The translations under genes were made by a program, and so were the position numbers. Positions 11,959 through 21,682 of a DNA stretch of 64,000 nucleotides are shown here, piece after piece. The notes under the pieces were generated by a model. It was not told where the DNA came from. It made no database searches and saw only the letters and a program-made list of their open reading frames with translations. The DNA comes from Archegozetes longisetosus (lineage: Eukaryota > Arthropoda > Arachnida > Sarcoptiformes > Trhypochthoniidae): NCBI GenBank assembly GCA_018873245.2, contig JAEMBT020000009.1:1674001-1738000 (forward strand). Direction: 5' to 3'. Each line of letters begins with the position of its first letter. Position 1 is the first letter of the stretch.

Positions 11959-13034
11959 ATGTGGATATTCTGGAACTCAATTATTGGTAAATTTTCAAGG
12001 AATTGACTATTTAAAAATCTGTTTAATTGCATATATTATAAAATTAAAATCACTTACAATCATTTTTATTCAAAACAGTCCTAATATGTATTGTTGAGTC
12101 AAAGCCTGATTTCTCACTGGTCGGGTTCGGCGCTAAAACTACTGGTGGTAACAATAAAAATGTGGTGACCGTCACAACATTCGAAGAACTAAAAAAATAT
12201 TTAGAGAGTGCTGAACCGGCGACAGTACACATAAATCATACTATTTCTGGTGGAGCTACTGGAAAGCAAATTAATGTCAAAAGTGACAAATCAATTCTTG
12301 GAATAGGAAGTAACGGATTCTTGGAAGGAGTCGGACTTCATCTACAAGGAGTTCATAACATAATAATACGAAATCTTAAGTTCACAATGAGTACAGTCAC
12401 TAAAACTATAGTTGATGACAGAAAGCATACCGTTATCGATATCAACGGCGGAGATATCATAACAATCATTGACTCAACAAATATATGGGTCGATCATAAC
12501 GAGTTCTATAATATAGATCCGGCAAAAAACCCAAATAAAGATCTTTTTGACGGTTTAGTTGACATAACACATAAGTGCGATGAAATAACACTTTCTTGGA
12601 ATTACTTTCACGATCACTATAAGTGCAACCTGATTGGCGCCTCTGATACCGATAACTATGACCGTAGAGTTACTTTACATCACAATCATTGGCGTAATGT
12701 TGACTCTCGGGTTCCTAGTTATCGTTTCGGACACGGTCACGTTTATAACAATCTTTACGAACATGTTTTGGTCAGTGGAGTTCATACCAGAATGGGTGCA
12801 TGTCTTGTAGTTGAGAAGAATAATTTCGATGGTGTGGAACGACCTCTTTTTAATGAAGGCGGCTCCGAAGGTGGAAAATTCCAACTTAAGGATAATTTAT
12901 TTCATGATATAAAAGGAGGTGAACCAACTAATACTTCTACCTGTTCTTATCAATTGCCCTATAAATACGAATTAGAAGATACCCTCGCTGCTAAAGAAAG
13001 TGTTTTGAAATATGCAGGGGTCGGAAAAATATAA
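11959..13034 (+). CDS. Secreted PL1-family pectate lyase
   Basis: This enzyme cleaves polygalacturonate by beta-elimination, normally with calcium, outside the cell. I infer two exons: 11959-11986 (ATG, nine codons plus G, donor gtaaat) and 12079-13034 (acceptor aaaacag). They join in frame to give about 327 residues with an N-terminal signal peptide (MWIFWNSIIVLICIVES). The parallel beta-helix core shows PL1 landmarks: NIWVDHNEFYNID, DGLVDITHKCDEITLSWN (calcium-site acids), RVTLHHNHWRNVDSRVPSYR (with the R of SRVPSYRFG as the likely catalytic arginine) and VYNNLYE. Animals do not generally have PL1 enzymes, so transfer from a bacterium or fungus is likely, but the intron and animal neighbours argue against contamination. 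A dead duplicate lies 6 kb upstream. The first exon is inferred and is supported by its homologue in the pseudogene. Confidence 0.9.
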
Positions 13035-13500
13035 GGTGATGACTACTAATACTTTAAAAAATTGAAAAGTGGGTTTTCAAAATCTTGCCTCAAGTTAATG
13101 AATATGTTATAACTTTTATTATATTTTAGATGGTTAAAATTTAAAAAAAATTCAAAATTTTGAGTAAGGTTTACTTAGTAGTGAATTTTATCAAGGGTTT
13201 TATGTGGTAACTTTAATTTTCTATCAATAAAGAAACAAATCGACTTCGACTTGAAAAAATGAAACTAGTTCATTATTTCACTCAAATAAATTCTATTAGT
13301 CGATAAGATTAAGATGTCGTAGCCACACTAGTCCCTAACATTTTAAAAATTTAACACCGAATCAAGATTATAGATGTACAGGCTTGACATGAAAGGGACG
13401 TATGAACCCAATAATCATTAGATAAGAAGAAAATTTTTACTTGTTCTCAACTTCTGTTTTATTAAACTTTGACTAAGGTTTAATTTTATTTGAGTCAAAC
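13035..13500. other. 3' flank of pectate lyase and of the Tc1-type unit
   Basis: AT-rich sequence with no gene. The outer end of the Tc1-type element should lie here, but I could not pair terminal inverted repeats between this stretch and 14590-14900. Confidence 0.4.
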
Positions 13501-13541
13501 TTTACATTTGATACATAAATATTGTCTTCATCTCACAAGAA

Positions 13542-14585
13542 TTAGTATTTTGTGTGACCCCCATTAGCGTTAATTATTGCTTGTAATCTATTAGGTATAG
13601 AATCGATCAGACTTTGAGCATATTCGAGGTTTTCTCTCATCTCAAGCCAGGAATCACTAATCGCTAACCATAGCCCCTCTTCTTTAGGGTAAATTCCATT
13701 GTCTGCGATTCTAACTTTAGTTCTGGCCCACAAGTTCTCGATCGGTGATATATCGGGAGACTTGGGCGGTGTTTGGAAGAGCTGATGCTGAGGAATGTTT
13801 TGTTCGAACCACTGCCTCACAATCAATGTCTTATGTATCGGAGAATTATTCTGATAGTAATAATAGTGCCCATCAGGAAAATTCTCTTCAACATAGGGCA
13901 GAACTGTATCATTCAATATATCAACATATTTCTGGGCATCAAATCTTCCTTCAATTCGAACCAATGGCCCAATAGCTCCCCTATGCATAAGTCCGAAGAC
14001 GAGAACAGATCTGCGCCCAGAATGAGCCTTGTTTACAATATATCTTTCATTATATGACATACCAATGGGTCTGCGAACCAAAGTCCTGACCGCATGTCCG
14101 CTTATAAAAGTCGATTCATCGACTATTACAGTTCTATTCCCAAACTCAATATCGAGATTATTTTGTGCGAAATTAAGTCTTCGGACCTTATGTTCAGCAC
14201 TTATGTGCTCTTTCATTCGAGCAACGCGATAAAATAGTTGGCTTTCGCGCAAACAGTTGCTTATTGTCATTAGACTAACATCGAGTTGACAACGATTTCT
14301 TATTTTTGCGCGTGTTAAAAATGGGTTTTGTATAGCGTGCAATGCGATATTTATATCGTCATTAATAGAAGTTGCGCGCAGCCTTCCTCTAGGTTTAATG
14401 GTATTAAGCTCACCGGTTTTTTGCCATCTTCGAATCCAATTTTTGATTGTTCGCACATCTCTTGTAAGCGCTAAAGCGATCTGTTCCGGATTCATTCCAG
14501 TCCCAATTAAATAGATTATCATATTACTCTCTTTCATCTCGATAGCCTGTCCTCTACGCCACTGAATATTTTCCAAGAACTCCAT
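13542..14585 (-). CDS. Tc1/mariner (IS630-type) transposase, catalytic D replaced
   Basis: An uninterrupted 347-residue frame encodes a cut-and-paste transposase. Residues about 1-60 form a helix-turn-helix (NMIIYLIGTGMNPEQIALAL), followed by a second DNA-binding part and a GRLRATS linker. The DDE catalytic core is at about 150-300: VIVDEST (first D), YYYYQNNSPIHKT where QD is expected, and SPDISPIENLW (E). Thirty-six residues separate the second catalytic position from the E, a DD36E-like spacing. The second D reads N (AAT for GAT), which should abolish catalysis while the frame stays open. No TIRs were found. A related broken copy lies at 57960-58540. It may be a recently inactivated element or a DNA-binding relic. 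Confidence 0.85.
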   Translation of the reverse strand: MEFLENIQWRRGQAIEMKESNMIIYLIGTGMNPEQIALALTRDVRTIKNWIRRWQKTGELNTIKPRGRLRATSINDDINIALHAIQNPFLTRAKIRNRCQLDVSLMTISNCLRESQLFYRVARMKEHISAEHKVRRLNFAQNNLDIEFGNRTVIVDESTFISGHAVRTLVRRPIGMSYNERYIVNKAHSGRRSVLVFGLMHRGAIGPLVRIEGRFDAQKYVDILNDTVLPYVEENFPDGHYYYYQNNSPIHKTLIVRQWFEQNIPQHQLFQTPPKSPDISPIENLWARTKVRIADNGIYPKEEGLWLAISDSWLEMRENLEYAQSLIDSIPNRLQAIINANGGHTKY

Positions 14586-14589
14586 AATT

Positions 14590-15336
14590 TAAATTTTAGC
14601 TTTGATTTTCACAATAAAATAAAAAATGTGGTCTTGTATGCAAAACATATAATGATTAATACATGCTTTTGTTCAATTATTTGCTCATATCAATACAATG
14701 ACTATTTTGTCATCGATAAATATTTTGAGATTTTTTAAATGATAAGATTTTCAGATTTTTCTAAGTCTTATCAGAATTACATATAAGTTCATATGCGTTC
14801 CTTTCTTGGTTTGTCTGTACATGAGTCTTGAGATTCCAAATTATATGTACATGTACTTATACGCGGCGTAAAACGGTAATAATGATTCCATAGATTCCTA
14901 CATTTATAAAAGCATAACAAAGATAACAATTTTCAACAGGTCAAATTCCTAATCGTCTGACTTCTTATCAATAGACGTCTATTTCATCTTTAACATGAAA
15001 ATTATTATTTTCAAAATTAATCGACTCTCTAAACCTTTAATGTCCGCGGATCACTACTTGTATTATTGATAAGTTTTCTTATGATTAGTCGATACAAAAT
15101 TTTTAATTAATTTTTGAGAAAAGAATACTTATATGAATCTTATGAGTTGAAGATTTTCTACTCTGACTCATGTGACTAGAATCCTGTAAAAGAGATCACT
15201 TGTGATCCGCGAAACCGAGTTCGTTAACAACTTTATTAGACAGTTGACGTATACTAAACATTATCTTAAACTTTGAAAATTTCCCCCGGTAGTTCGAAAT
15301 ATTCGCATCTGTCCTCTATTGATAAACAAACATTGA
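14590..15336. other. Intergenic, upstream of LRR gene 1
   Basis: No gene is recognised. A short block at about 14994-15025 resembles the 5' coding end of LRR gene 2 (both contain AAAATTATTATTTTCA) and may be a scrap of a further duplicate, but it is too short to call. Confidence 0.4.
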
Positions 15337-15340
15337 CATA

Positions 15341-15348
15341 TATATAAA
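15341..15348 (+). promoter_or_regulatory. TATA box of LRR gene 1
   Basis: TATATAAA lies 52 bp before the ATG at 15400. Transcription would start downstream of the in-frame GTG at 15352, which supports the ATG at 15400 as the true start. Confidence 0.55.
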
Positions 15349-15399
15349 CTGGTGTATTTTTCTGTCACTTCAACAAACAATAAATTTGAGACTTCAAAA

Positions 15400-16476
15400 A
15401 TGAATAGTGAGTATTGTCTGAAATTTAAGAACTCTTTATATTTGAAACTAAGTTTTTTCAAATTTCTCATTCCAGAACTTATTGTGCTCTTATTAAGTGT
15501 ATTTACATTGGTTTCTGGTGAATGTCCTAAACCTGAAACTATAAATCCGTGTAAATGCGTTTTGAATGACAATTCATTGTCAGATCTTATATGCGAAGGA
15601 AATGAAATTAAAGATTTGAGCGATATTTTGAAAGGAAAACTGAAAGCACCAGTTGAAGGACATAATGTAGAGTTTAGTTTACTTAAAATCAATGGCACTT
15701 CCATCAGTTCTATCGATTCTGAAACTTTTGGTGATGCCCTCTTTGATCACATCGTCATTACCAATAATAGAAATTTGACTAAAATTGACAAAAATGCTTT
15801 TATCAAATCAGCAAAAGCTGGAAGCGTAATTTCTTTTGATGTTTTCAATTCACCAAATTATGAAAATCCAGAAAATCTTTACGCAATTGTGAACATACTG
15901 CAAGTTAAGGGGAAAATTGGTTTTCTTAATGTTGGCCTTAAAGAAATACCGGACAATGCTTTCGAGTCAAATCCTAAACTTTCCGTTATTGTCATACAGT
16001 ATAATCCGATCACAAGAATAGGAAAATCAGCGTTTATGTCATTAAAAAACTTAACCGACTTGATATTATTCGGCAATAACATAGCTGAAATTGATAGCAA
16101 TGGACTAACATTAGATTTGACAAATGATCAGCAAAAGAATGATGTTTTGATTGTATTGAATCAAAATAAGTTAACTGAAAAAAGTTTTCATGAGAACTGG
16201 TCTAATAGTAGAGCTATGAATACCGATAGAAAAATTAAGTTTGAAATCAATTCCAATCATTTAACGACATTACCGGAAAATATTTTCAAACCGGTTTTGC
16301 TATCATCGAATACTCGTTCTATGAGTTTTGGTGACAATCACTTCAAATGCGATTGCAATATGAAATATTTATTAACTATCAAGAGTCTGATAGAAAATAA
16401 ACTGGTATATACTGTATGTCAGAATTTTGTTAAGCATATACTCCAAGTAGATGCTAAGGATTTGGGTCAATGTTAG
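15400..16476 (+). CDS. Secreted leucine-rich-repeat protein 1
   Basis: A single-exon gene of 358 residues. A hydrophobic signal segment (IPELIVLLLSVFTLVSG) precedes the mature N-terminus ECPKPETINPCKC, a small cysteine cluster typical of arthropod secreted LRR proteins annotated as Oplophorus-luciferase non-catalytic-subunit-like. LRR-type repeats follow (ITNNRNLTKIDKNAF, IQYNPITRIGKSAF, LFGNNIAEIDSNGL, SNHLTTLPENIF). A C-terminal cap begins FKCDCNMKYLL. No transmembrane helix follows, so it should be extracellular. It is a tandem duplicate of the gene at 17199. Function is unknown; LRR proteins of this type usually bind protein or microbial ligands. A TATA box places the start at 15400. Confidence 0.85.
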   Translation: MNSEYCLKFKNSLYLKLSFFKFLIPELIVLLLSVFTLVSGECPKPETINPCKCVLNDNSLSDLICEGNEIKDLSDILKGKLKAPVEGHNVEFSLLKINGTSISSIDSETFGDALFDHIVITNNRNLTKIDKNAFIKSAKAGSVISFDVFNSPNYENPENLYAIVNILQVKGKIGFLNVGLKEIPDNAFESNPKLSVIVIQYNPITRIGKSAFMSLKNLTDLILFGNNIAEIDSNGLTLDLTNDQQKNDVLIVLNQNKLTEKSFHENWSNSRAMNTDRKIKFEINSNHLTTLPENIFKPVLLSSNTRSMSFGDNHFKCDCNMKYLLTIKSLIENKLVYTVCQNFVKHILQVDAKDLGQC

Positions 16477-17198
16477 GAAGTTCACTAGAAAAATTAAATG
16501 AAATGTGAACTTTCAAAAATTATTTTTATATTCAATTTGAAATACACTCAATGTTTGAAAATATAATAGAAACTATTAAAGATGTAAACTAGAAGTAAAA
16601 CATTAACAATATGTAGATATTTTTGATATAAGATAAAATAATAAACTTCTTATTATTTAACAATAAAGTTGAGCACTTTGCTCAAATCAGGAGAAAGTGC
16701 GATGAAATTAATTTTGACAAAAACAACTTCAAGCATAAAGTATTTATAGTCTCAGTTTTAGTTTTAAAAGTAATAAATTCAATTATTGGGTTATTTCCAT
16801 CAAATGTGAATGTTTTGTCAACAACTTTCCTTAAAAAGTAATTTTACTGATTTCTAAGAAACGACTTGTAATTAAAACCTGAAACATAGCTTACTTTCAC
16901 TATCTCTTGACTCGTGAATATATTTTTCCATTTGAAGATTTTTATTAAGATTAGTCTGGTACAGGTTTTTCTATTTTTATGTTAGAACTTATATTTAGTC
17001 ATATCGTGAGTCTCTATTAGTAAATATTCACTTAAGAAAGGTTATATTAAGCGAAAAAATCAAATCTCAAGTTCAAGTTATGGATTTAAAAGGTAAACTA
17101 ATATATATGAAAACTTAGATTGTCTTAAGAATTTTATTTCATTTCTTATTTTCTACAATTGAAAACTTAATGAATAATAGTTTAAGAAAATTCTATTA
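16477..17198. other. Spacer between the two LRR genes
   Basis: AT-rich spacer of about 720 bp. It should hold the promoter of LRR gene 2 (a TA-rich block at about 17100-17108 is a weak candidate). Nothing else was recognised. Confidence 0.45.
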
Positions 17199-18218
17199 AT
17201 GCACCTGAAAATTATTATTTTCAGTTTTAATCTTCTGATAGTTATCTGTAGCACCATTTCATTGGCTTCAACCGAATGCCCAAGACCTGAGAAAATATAC
17301 CCTTGTCAATGCATTTTGCAGCCTTCTTATGAACCAGACTTGATCTGTGCTGGACATCAAGTCAAAAATCTAACGCATATTCTAGTGAATAAATTGTCAG
17401 AAGATTACAAGTGGTTCAGACAACTGATCATAAACGACACCTCAATTGAATCGATAACTTCAGGAACTTTTGGCAACTCATTCTTCAGATATGTCTTCAT
17501 TACGAATAACGCAAAACTAACTCGAATCGACGCAAACTCTTTCTTCAGCAATACAGTCTCCAATCTAGAGCTCACGAATTCACCAAACTTCACATCCTCT
17601 GAGCAGTTATTTTCACTTACTAATTATCTGAAGCCTAAAAGTCAGATCCTTATCAAAAACTTAGGCATCGAAGAAATTTCAGACTATGCCTTTGAGACCA
17701 ATGATAATATTTATAGTATTATAATAACTGATAATCCTATCAAAAGAATTGGTAAATTAGCTTTCAGTCAATTGCCAAACTTACAGAGCTTGATCCTTAA
17801 GAATAACAAAATATCTGAAATCGATAGCAACGGTCTTAGTTTTGAATTAGGCGTAAATGTTGTGAACTTACAAGTCGTTCTCGACTATAACTTATTGACT
17901 GATAAAAGCTTTCATGAGAACTGGTCTAACAATAAGCGAGAAAAAGGATCTGTTACTACAATCAGCTTTAGTTTTGATGGCAATAGAGTTGGTTCTTTGC
18001 CTGAAAATGCCTTTAAATTTGTCTTATTAGATTCGAGTCTTAATTATATGAGTTTTGATAAGAACAACATGATATGTGATTGTAATATCAAATATCTATT
18101 AACTATGAAAAGTCAAATTGCATCTAAACTTAAAAATGTTTTATGCTATAATAGAAATCTTGTTGATATATTAGAACTTGATTTCACAGAGTTTTTGTGT
18201 CATAAAAATTTTTTGTAA
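17199..18218 (+). CDS. Secreted leucine-rich-repeat protein 2
   Basis: A single-exon gene of 339 residues and tandem paralogue of the preceding LRR gene. A signal peptide (IIIFSFNLLIVICSTISLAS) leads to the mature start TECPRPEKIYPCQC. The repeat architecture is the same, including ITNNAKLTRIDANSF, ITDNPIKRIGKLAF and LKNNKISEIDSNGL, then a shared SFHENWSN block and a cap NMICDCNIKYLL. It lacks a membrane segment. Divergence is high outside the leucine ladder, which suggests an old duplication or rapid evolution of the exposed face. No catalytic domain is present, so a binding role is the most that can be inferred. Confidence 0.86.
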   Translation: MHLKIIIFSFNLLIVICSTISLASTECPRPEKIYPCQCILQPSYEPDLICAGHQVKNLTHILVNKLSEDYKWFRQLIINDTSIESITSGTFGNSFFRYVFITNNAKLTRIDANSFFSNTVSNLELTNSPNFTSSEQLFSLTNYLKPKSQILIKNLGIEEISDYAFETNDNIYSIIITDNPIKRIGKLAFSQLPNLQSLILKNNKISEIDSNGLSFELGVNVVNLQVVLDYNLLTDKSFHENWSNNKREKGSVTTISFSFDGNRVGSLPENAFKFVLLDSSLNYMSFDKNNMICDCNIKYLLTMKSQIASKLKNVLCYNRNLVDILELDFTEFLCHKNFL

Positions 18219-19713
18219 AATTTTGTGAGAATCACTTTTTTCTCAGCAAAAGGATAAATAAAGATTTCAAGAGTCTAAAACGAGTTATTGATTTTGAAAC
18301 TAGTTAAGGATCTTAATTTCTAGTAGATAATACGAATTTTCGATTATTCAATATTTACATTACCTTTAAGGACTGAAAATGATTTCCATATTTTCAAAAA
18401 AAGAAAATATTTTGTGAATTAGCTATATATAGATTACTAGAAAGCTATGACAATTAAATTGTTAATGAGTTGTTACATAGTGATATATAAATTGGATGCT
18501 CTTCTTATATTAATATATTCTGTACAGTATATGATTGCAAAACTTGAAAGCTGGAGTTGTTTATATGAGAAGCATTCAAATTCTCTTTTAATCAATTCAG
18601 AGCCTAATTGACTGACATTTTGTATAATTAATATCATAGTGATTAAAAATAGTTCAACCTGTAGTTTCAACTAATTACGTATTTCAGTAAAGCTTGTTAT
18701 TAATTTAAAGAAGCATAGATCGATGCATGAGAACAGATAACTAGTTTTAGAAGAAACATATCCATGAAATTATGGCACAGTACAACTTATTATCAAAGCA
18801 ATAATTCAATATTTTTATATAAAAATTTCTTCACATATAACCTATAAATATGCAAGCTTCCTTATTTAGATATTCAGGAAATTATAAATTATCATAATTT
18901 AAATGTTAGCGCTCATATTTATATTTAAATCAACTTCTTTAATTCAAATAATACAAGCGAGGTTTGCAATATTTTTAAGAATTGAGAGATAAGATCAATT
19001 TTCTTCAAAATCATAGACTGCTCAAAATACATTTAAGATAAAAACTAAGCAAATAAACTAGTAATAATCGAAATAATCTGTATATTTCTTCATATAAATC
19101 GAATTATTTAACAAATTTCTATAGCTTTCAGTTTTTTAAAAATAGGATGCTCATTAAATAAGATTTTCTACACGTTTATAAGGGGATTAAGTTGAGTTCA
19201 TAATCTTTTTTGAGCAGTATTTCTATAGTTTGAGAGATTCAGTCTTGAGAAAAGTATCTTTGAATTATAACAAAATCTTGAACCTAAACCGATAGTTTTC
19301 GTACGAAGCAATCTTGAAACAGAATAAATTGAGTTCGATTTTTAAAGAGCTTTACGCCGTTTTGGGACTCGATTTTCAACTCAAAATCTTTGAATAAGAG
19401 ACTGAATCAAAATAATTTGAAATTAACGCTAATTTCATAAAAGTCTATTGAGTAATAAAGATCTAGTTATCAATTACTCCTTTTCGCCTTTTGCATGACG
19501 TCTATTCAAAACTAATTCAATAAATGTACAACTAATGGAAAGTCATTTTCAAAATGATGATAGAACTCTTCACTTGAGATTTATCTTTTATTTATTTTTA
19601 AAACACGATACAGATATAAATGTCTTTTCTGAAGAACTTTTCTCTCATTTCGATCTCTCGTATATTCGAAGTATTCACTACTTTCAATTGAGAAGTTTAG
19701 GATTCAAGAGATA
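18219..19713. other. Intergenic stretch, nothing firm
   Basis: A 65-residue minus-strand frame at 18473-18670 looks secretory but starts at TTG and has no supporting promoter or homologue that I recognise, so it is not called. The rest is AT-rich with no exon recognised. Confidence 0.45.
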
Positions 19714-20283
19714 ATGACTAGAAGTTTGGTTAGTTTTGTCATTTTAATTGGATTTATTGTTTCTAGAATATTTGCACGGATTGAGGTTAGAGATGATCCA
19801 ATGTGTAGAACACACCCACTTCGACAAATAGTCAGCAATCGTATTATAAGAGGTATGGAGTTTTTTCTAATATTAAAATTTATTGAAAAGATTTTTTAAT
19901 CAAAGAATAGCTCATAATTCTCAATCAATATTAAGCAGTTATAAGTAGTTTACTATGAAAATCAATTCAGAGTCCTAAAGCCTTGGTTTGATTTTCACGA
20001 AATATTTATAAGATTTTCTATTGTTGTACTTTCGAAACTATAACAACCAATTTAAAGATTATATACGATCTATCTTTCGTTGAGATGATTTACTCATTAA
20101 ACAGATTCCCCAATGATTGATTCAAAAGAAGCTGAAGATGGTAAAGGTGTCGACTGGAGAAACTTGAAAACGTATGCGCAATTCTATGAAAACTGTGTTC
20201 TACAAACTGATGGAATCAGATTCAAGAAATCGCATCAAATGCAAAATTTGTTGAGTCTATTAAAAAACCATTCATTTTACTGA
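19714..20283 (+). CDS. Small secreted two-cysteine protein, unknown
   Basis: I do not recognise the family. I infer two exons: 19714-19852 (ATG to AGAG|gtatgg) and 20105-20283 (after ttaaacag, ending TGA). The phases join to give 105 residues. The N-terminus is a signal peptide (SLVSFVILIGFIVSRIFA), and the mature part of about 84 residues is polar and basic with only two cysteines (DDPMCRTHP and YENCVLQT), which could form one disulfide. A basic SNRIIR stretch at the exon junction could be a processing site. It may be a secreted peptide, effector or hormone precursor; nothing in the sequence decides between these. No paralogue was found in the window. Confidence 0.6.
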
Positions 20284-21600
20284 ATTGTGAATATTAATGA
20301 TAATAACTCTTTATTTCAAATTTTATTATCTTAAGGGAAATGAAAAATATTGATGTAATCACTCTGTTTATCGATGAAATTTTGACAGATGATTAATGAA
20401 GAATAAAACTCTTATTTTGATTTTAAAATAGTTTTTAGCAAATTACATCAAAATAACATCGAAACGACTGAGAATCAATGCAAATGTTATTATAATCTTA
20501 CAGCTATACTCTATGAGCACACTTGAAGGGTTACTGGTACTTAAGGTACAATTAAGTGGCAACTTGGTATTCAGAAATAGTACCTAGAAAAGTGAGCCTT
20601 CGCGCTAGCTCTTATACCTTAGAATATCTGAAGGCCTGACTGAATACGAGACTTTGGAAAATTTCTAGAAATTATCTTTTGATGAGAGACTTTCTAGAAA
20701 TATTCTATGACCTAAAAATTTTCCTCCTATCCGAATATAATTCACAACAGATTCATGAAAAAGTAAAATGCCTTTTAGCAGCCATTGCATAGTCTTATTG
20801 TCAAAATTGCTCTAAATGCTTTTTAAAACAAGTTTAAAAATTAAATTAAACCATATCTAGTTAGAAAATCAGTATTCAGGAAGTGAGCACTTTTATTAAA
20901 TAGATGTAACTGTTTAACAACCATTTGTATTTTAGTTAAATAATTAAGAAGGATAAGCAAAAAGTATAAATATAAATTAATCAAAGAACAAATTTTAGTA
21001 ATATAAATTTCTGTTATAATCTTATTTTTTCTAGCGGGAGGTTAATGTTATGCAATCGGAGTTCGTATATTTGAATGGGAGGTTCATAAGAAGAAAATTT
21101 TCGATTTTTCACTAGAAATTATTTCTCGAGAAGCCTTCTTTTAGATGACTACTGAGTGCCCTCAGAGCCGTCAAGTTGGCTTCATTGAGAGCATTTCTAA
21201 AAATAGCTAATCGCATAACAGTATGAGTATCAAAGGATTAGTTTTGGCTGTCAATTGAGTGGTATCATAGAGCACTATTCAAGCAATATCCCTCATAATT
21301 AACCTTCATAAAGTTCGAACATTGGGATTAACTCGAGACATTGTCTTAGAATAAAGCTATTATAAAATAATTGTTTACCAGCCTTCAATCAAAATATATG
21401 TAAAAATTATATCTATTATTAAAAACATAAGTTTTGATAACAAATTTCCGTTTTAAGCAAAGCAATAGTCAATATTAAGGTTAGTAACAAACCATTTACA
21501 ATTAATCGTTTTGAACCTGTTTTATCACAGATAAGATTTTTCCAAAGAACGATAATTGAGTCATATCCTAGTATTCGCTGACTCGCAACCTGTTTTATTA
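20284..21600. other. Intergenic, upstream of chitinase 1
   Basis: No gene is supported. A 34-codon minus-strand frame at 21112-21216 has a protein-like composition (NALNEANLTALRALSSHL) but lacks neighbouring exons that I could join to it. Confidence 0.4.
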
Positions 21601-21605
21601 TAACT

Positions 21606-21613
21606 TATAAAAA
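21606..21613 (+). promoter_or_regulatory. TATA box of chitinase 1
   Basis: TATAAAAA lies 70 bp before the ATG at 21683. The in-frame ATG at 21617 is only a few bases downstream of this box and would precede the transcription start, so the ATG at 21683 is preferred. Confidence 0.6.
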
Positions 21614-21682
21614 CTCATGTTCTTGTATTATCTATTATATTACAAAAACTATTCATTTAATTTAGCTAGTAATCAAACAAAA

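Noticed and set aside
11959..13034. Pectate lyase as bacterial contamination
   Set aside because: It has an inferred GT-AG intron shared with its pseudogene and lies on one contig with clear arthropod genes.
15352..15399. GTG-initiated longer form of LRR protein 1
   Set aside because: It is only a few bases after TATATAAA and non-ATG; the ATG at 15400 opens directly on the signal region.
18473..18670. Minus-strand 65-residue secretory-looking ORF
   Set aside because: It starts at TTG, and the only internal ATG gives a poor signal peptide; there is no promoter or homologue.
21112..21216. Minus-strand 34-codon protein-like frame
   Set aside because: Too short, with no joining exon or known domain.
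21617..21682. Upstream in-frame ATG as the chitinase 1 start
   Set aside because: It sits a few bases after the TATA box, and the extra 22 residues would bury the signal peptide.
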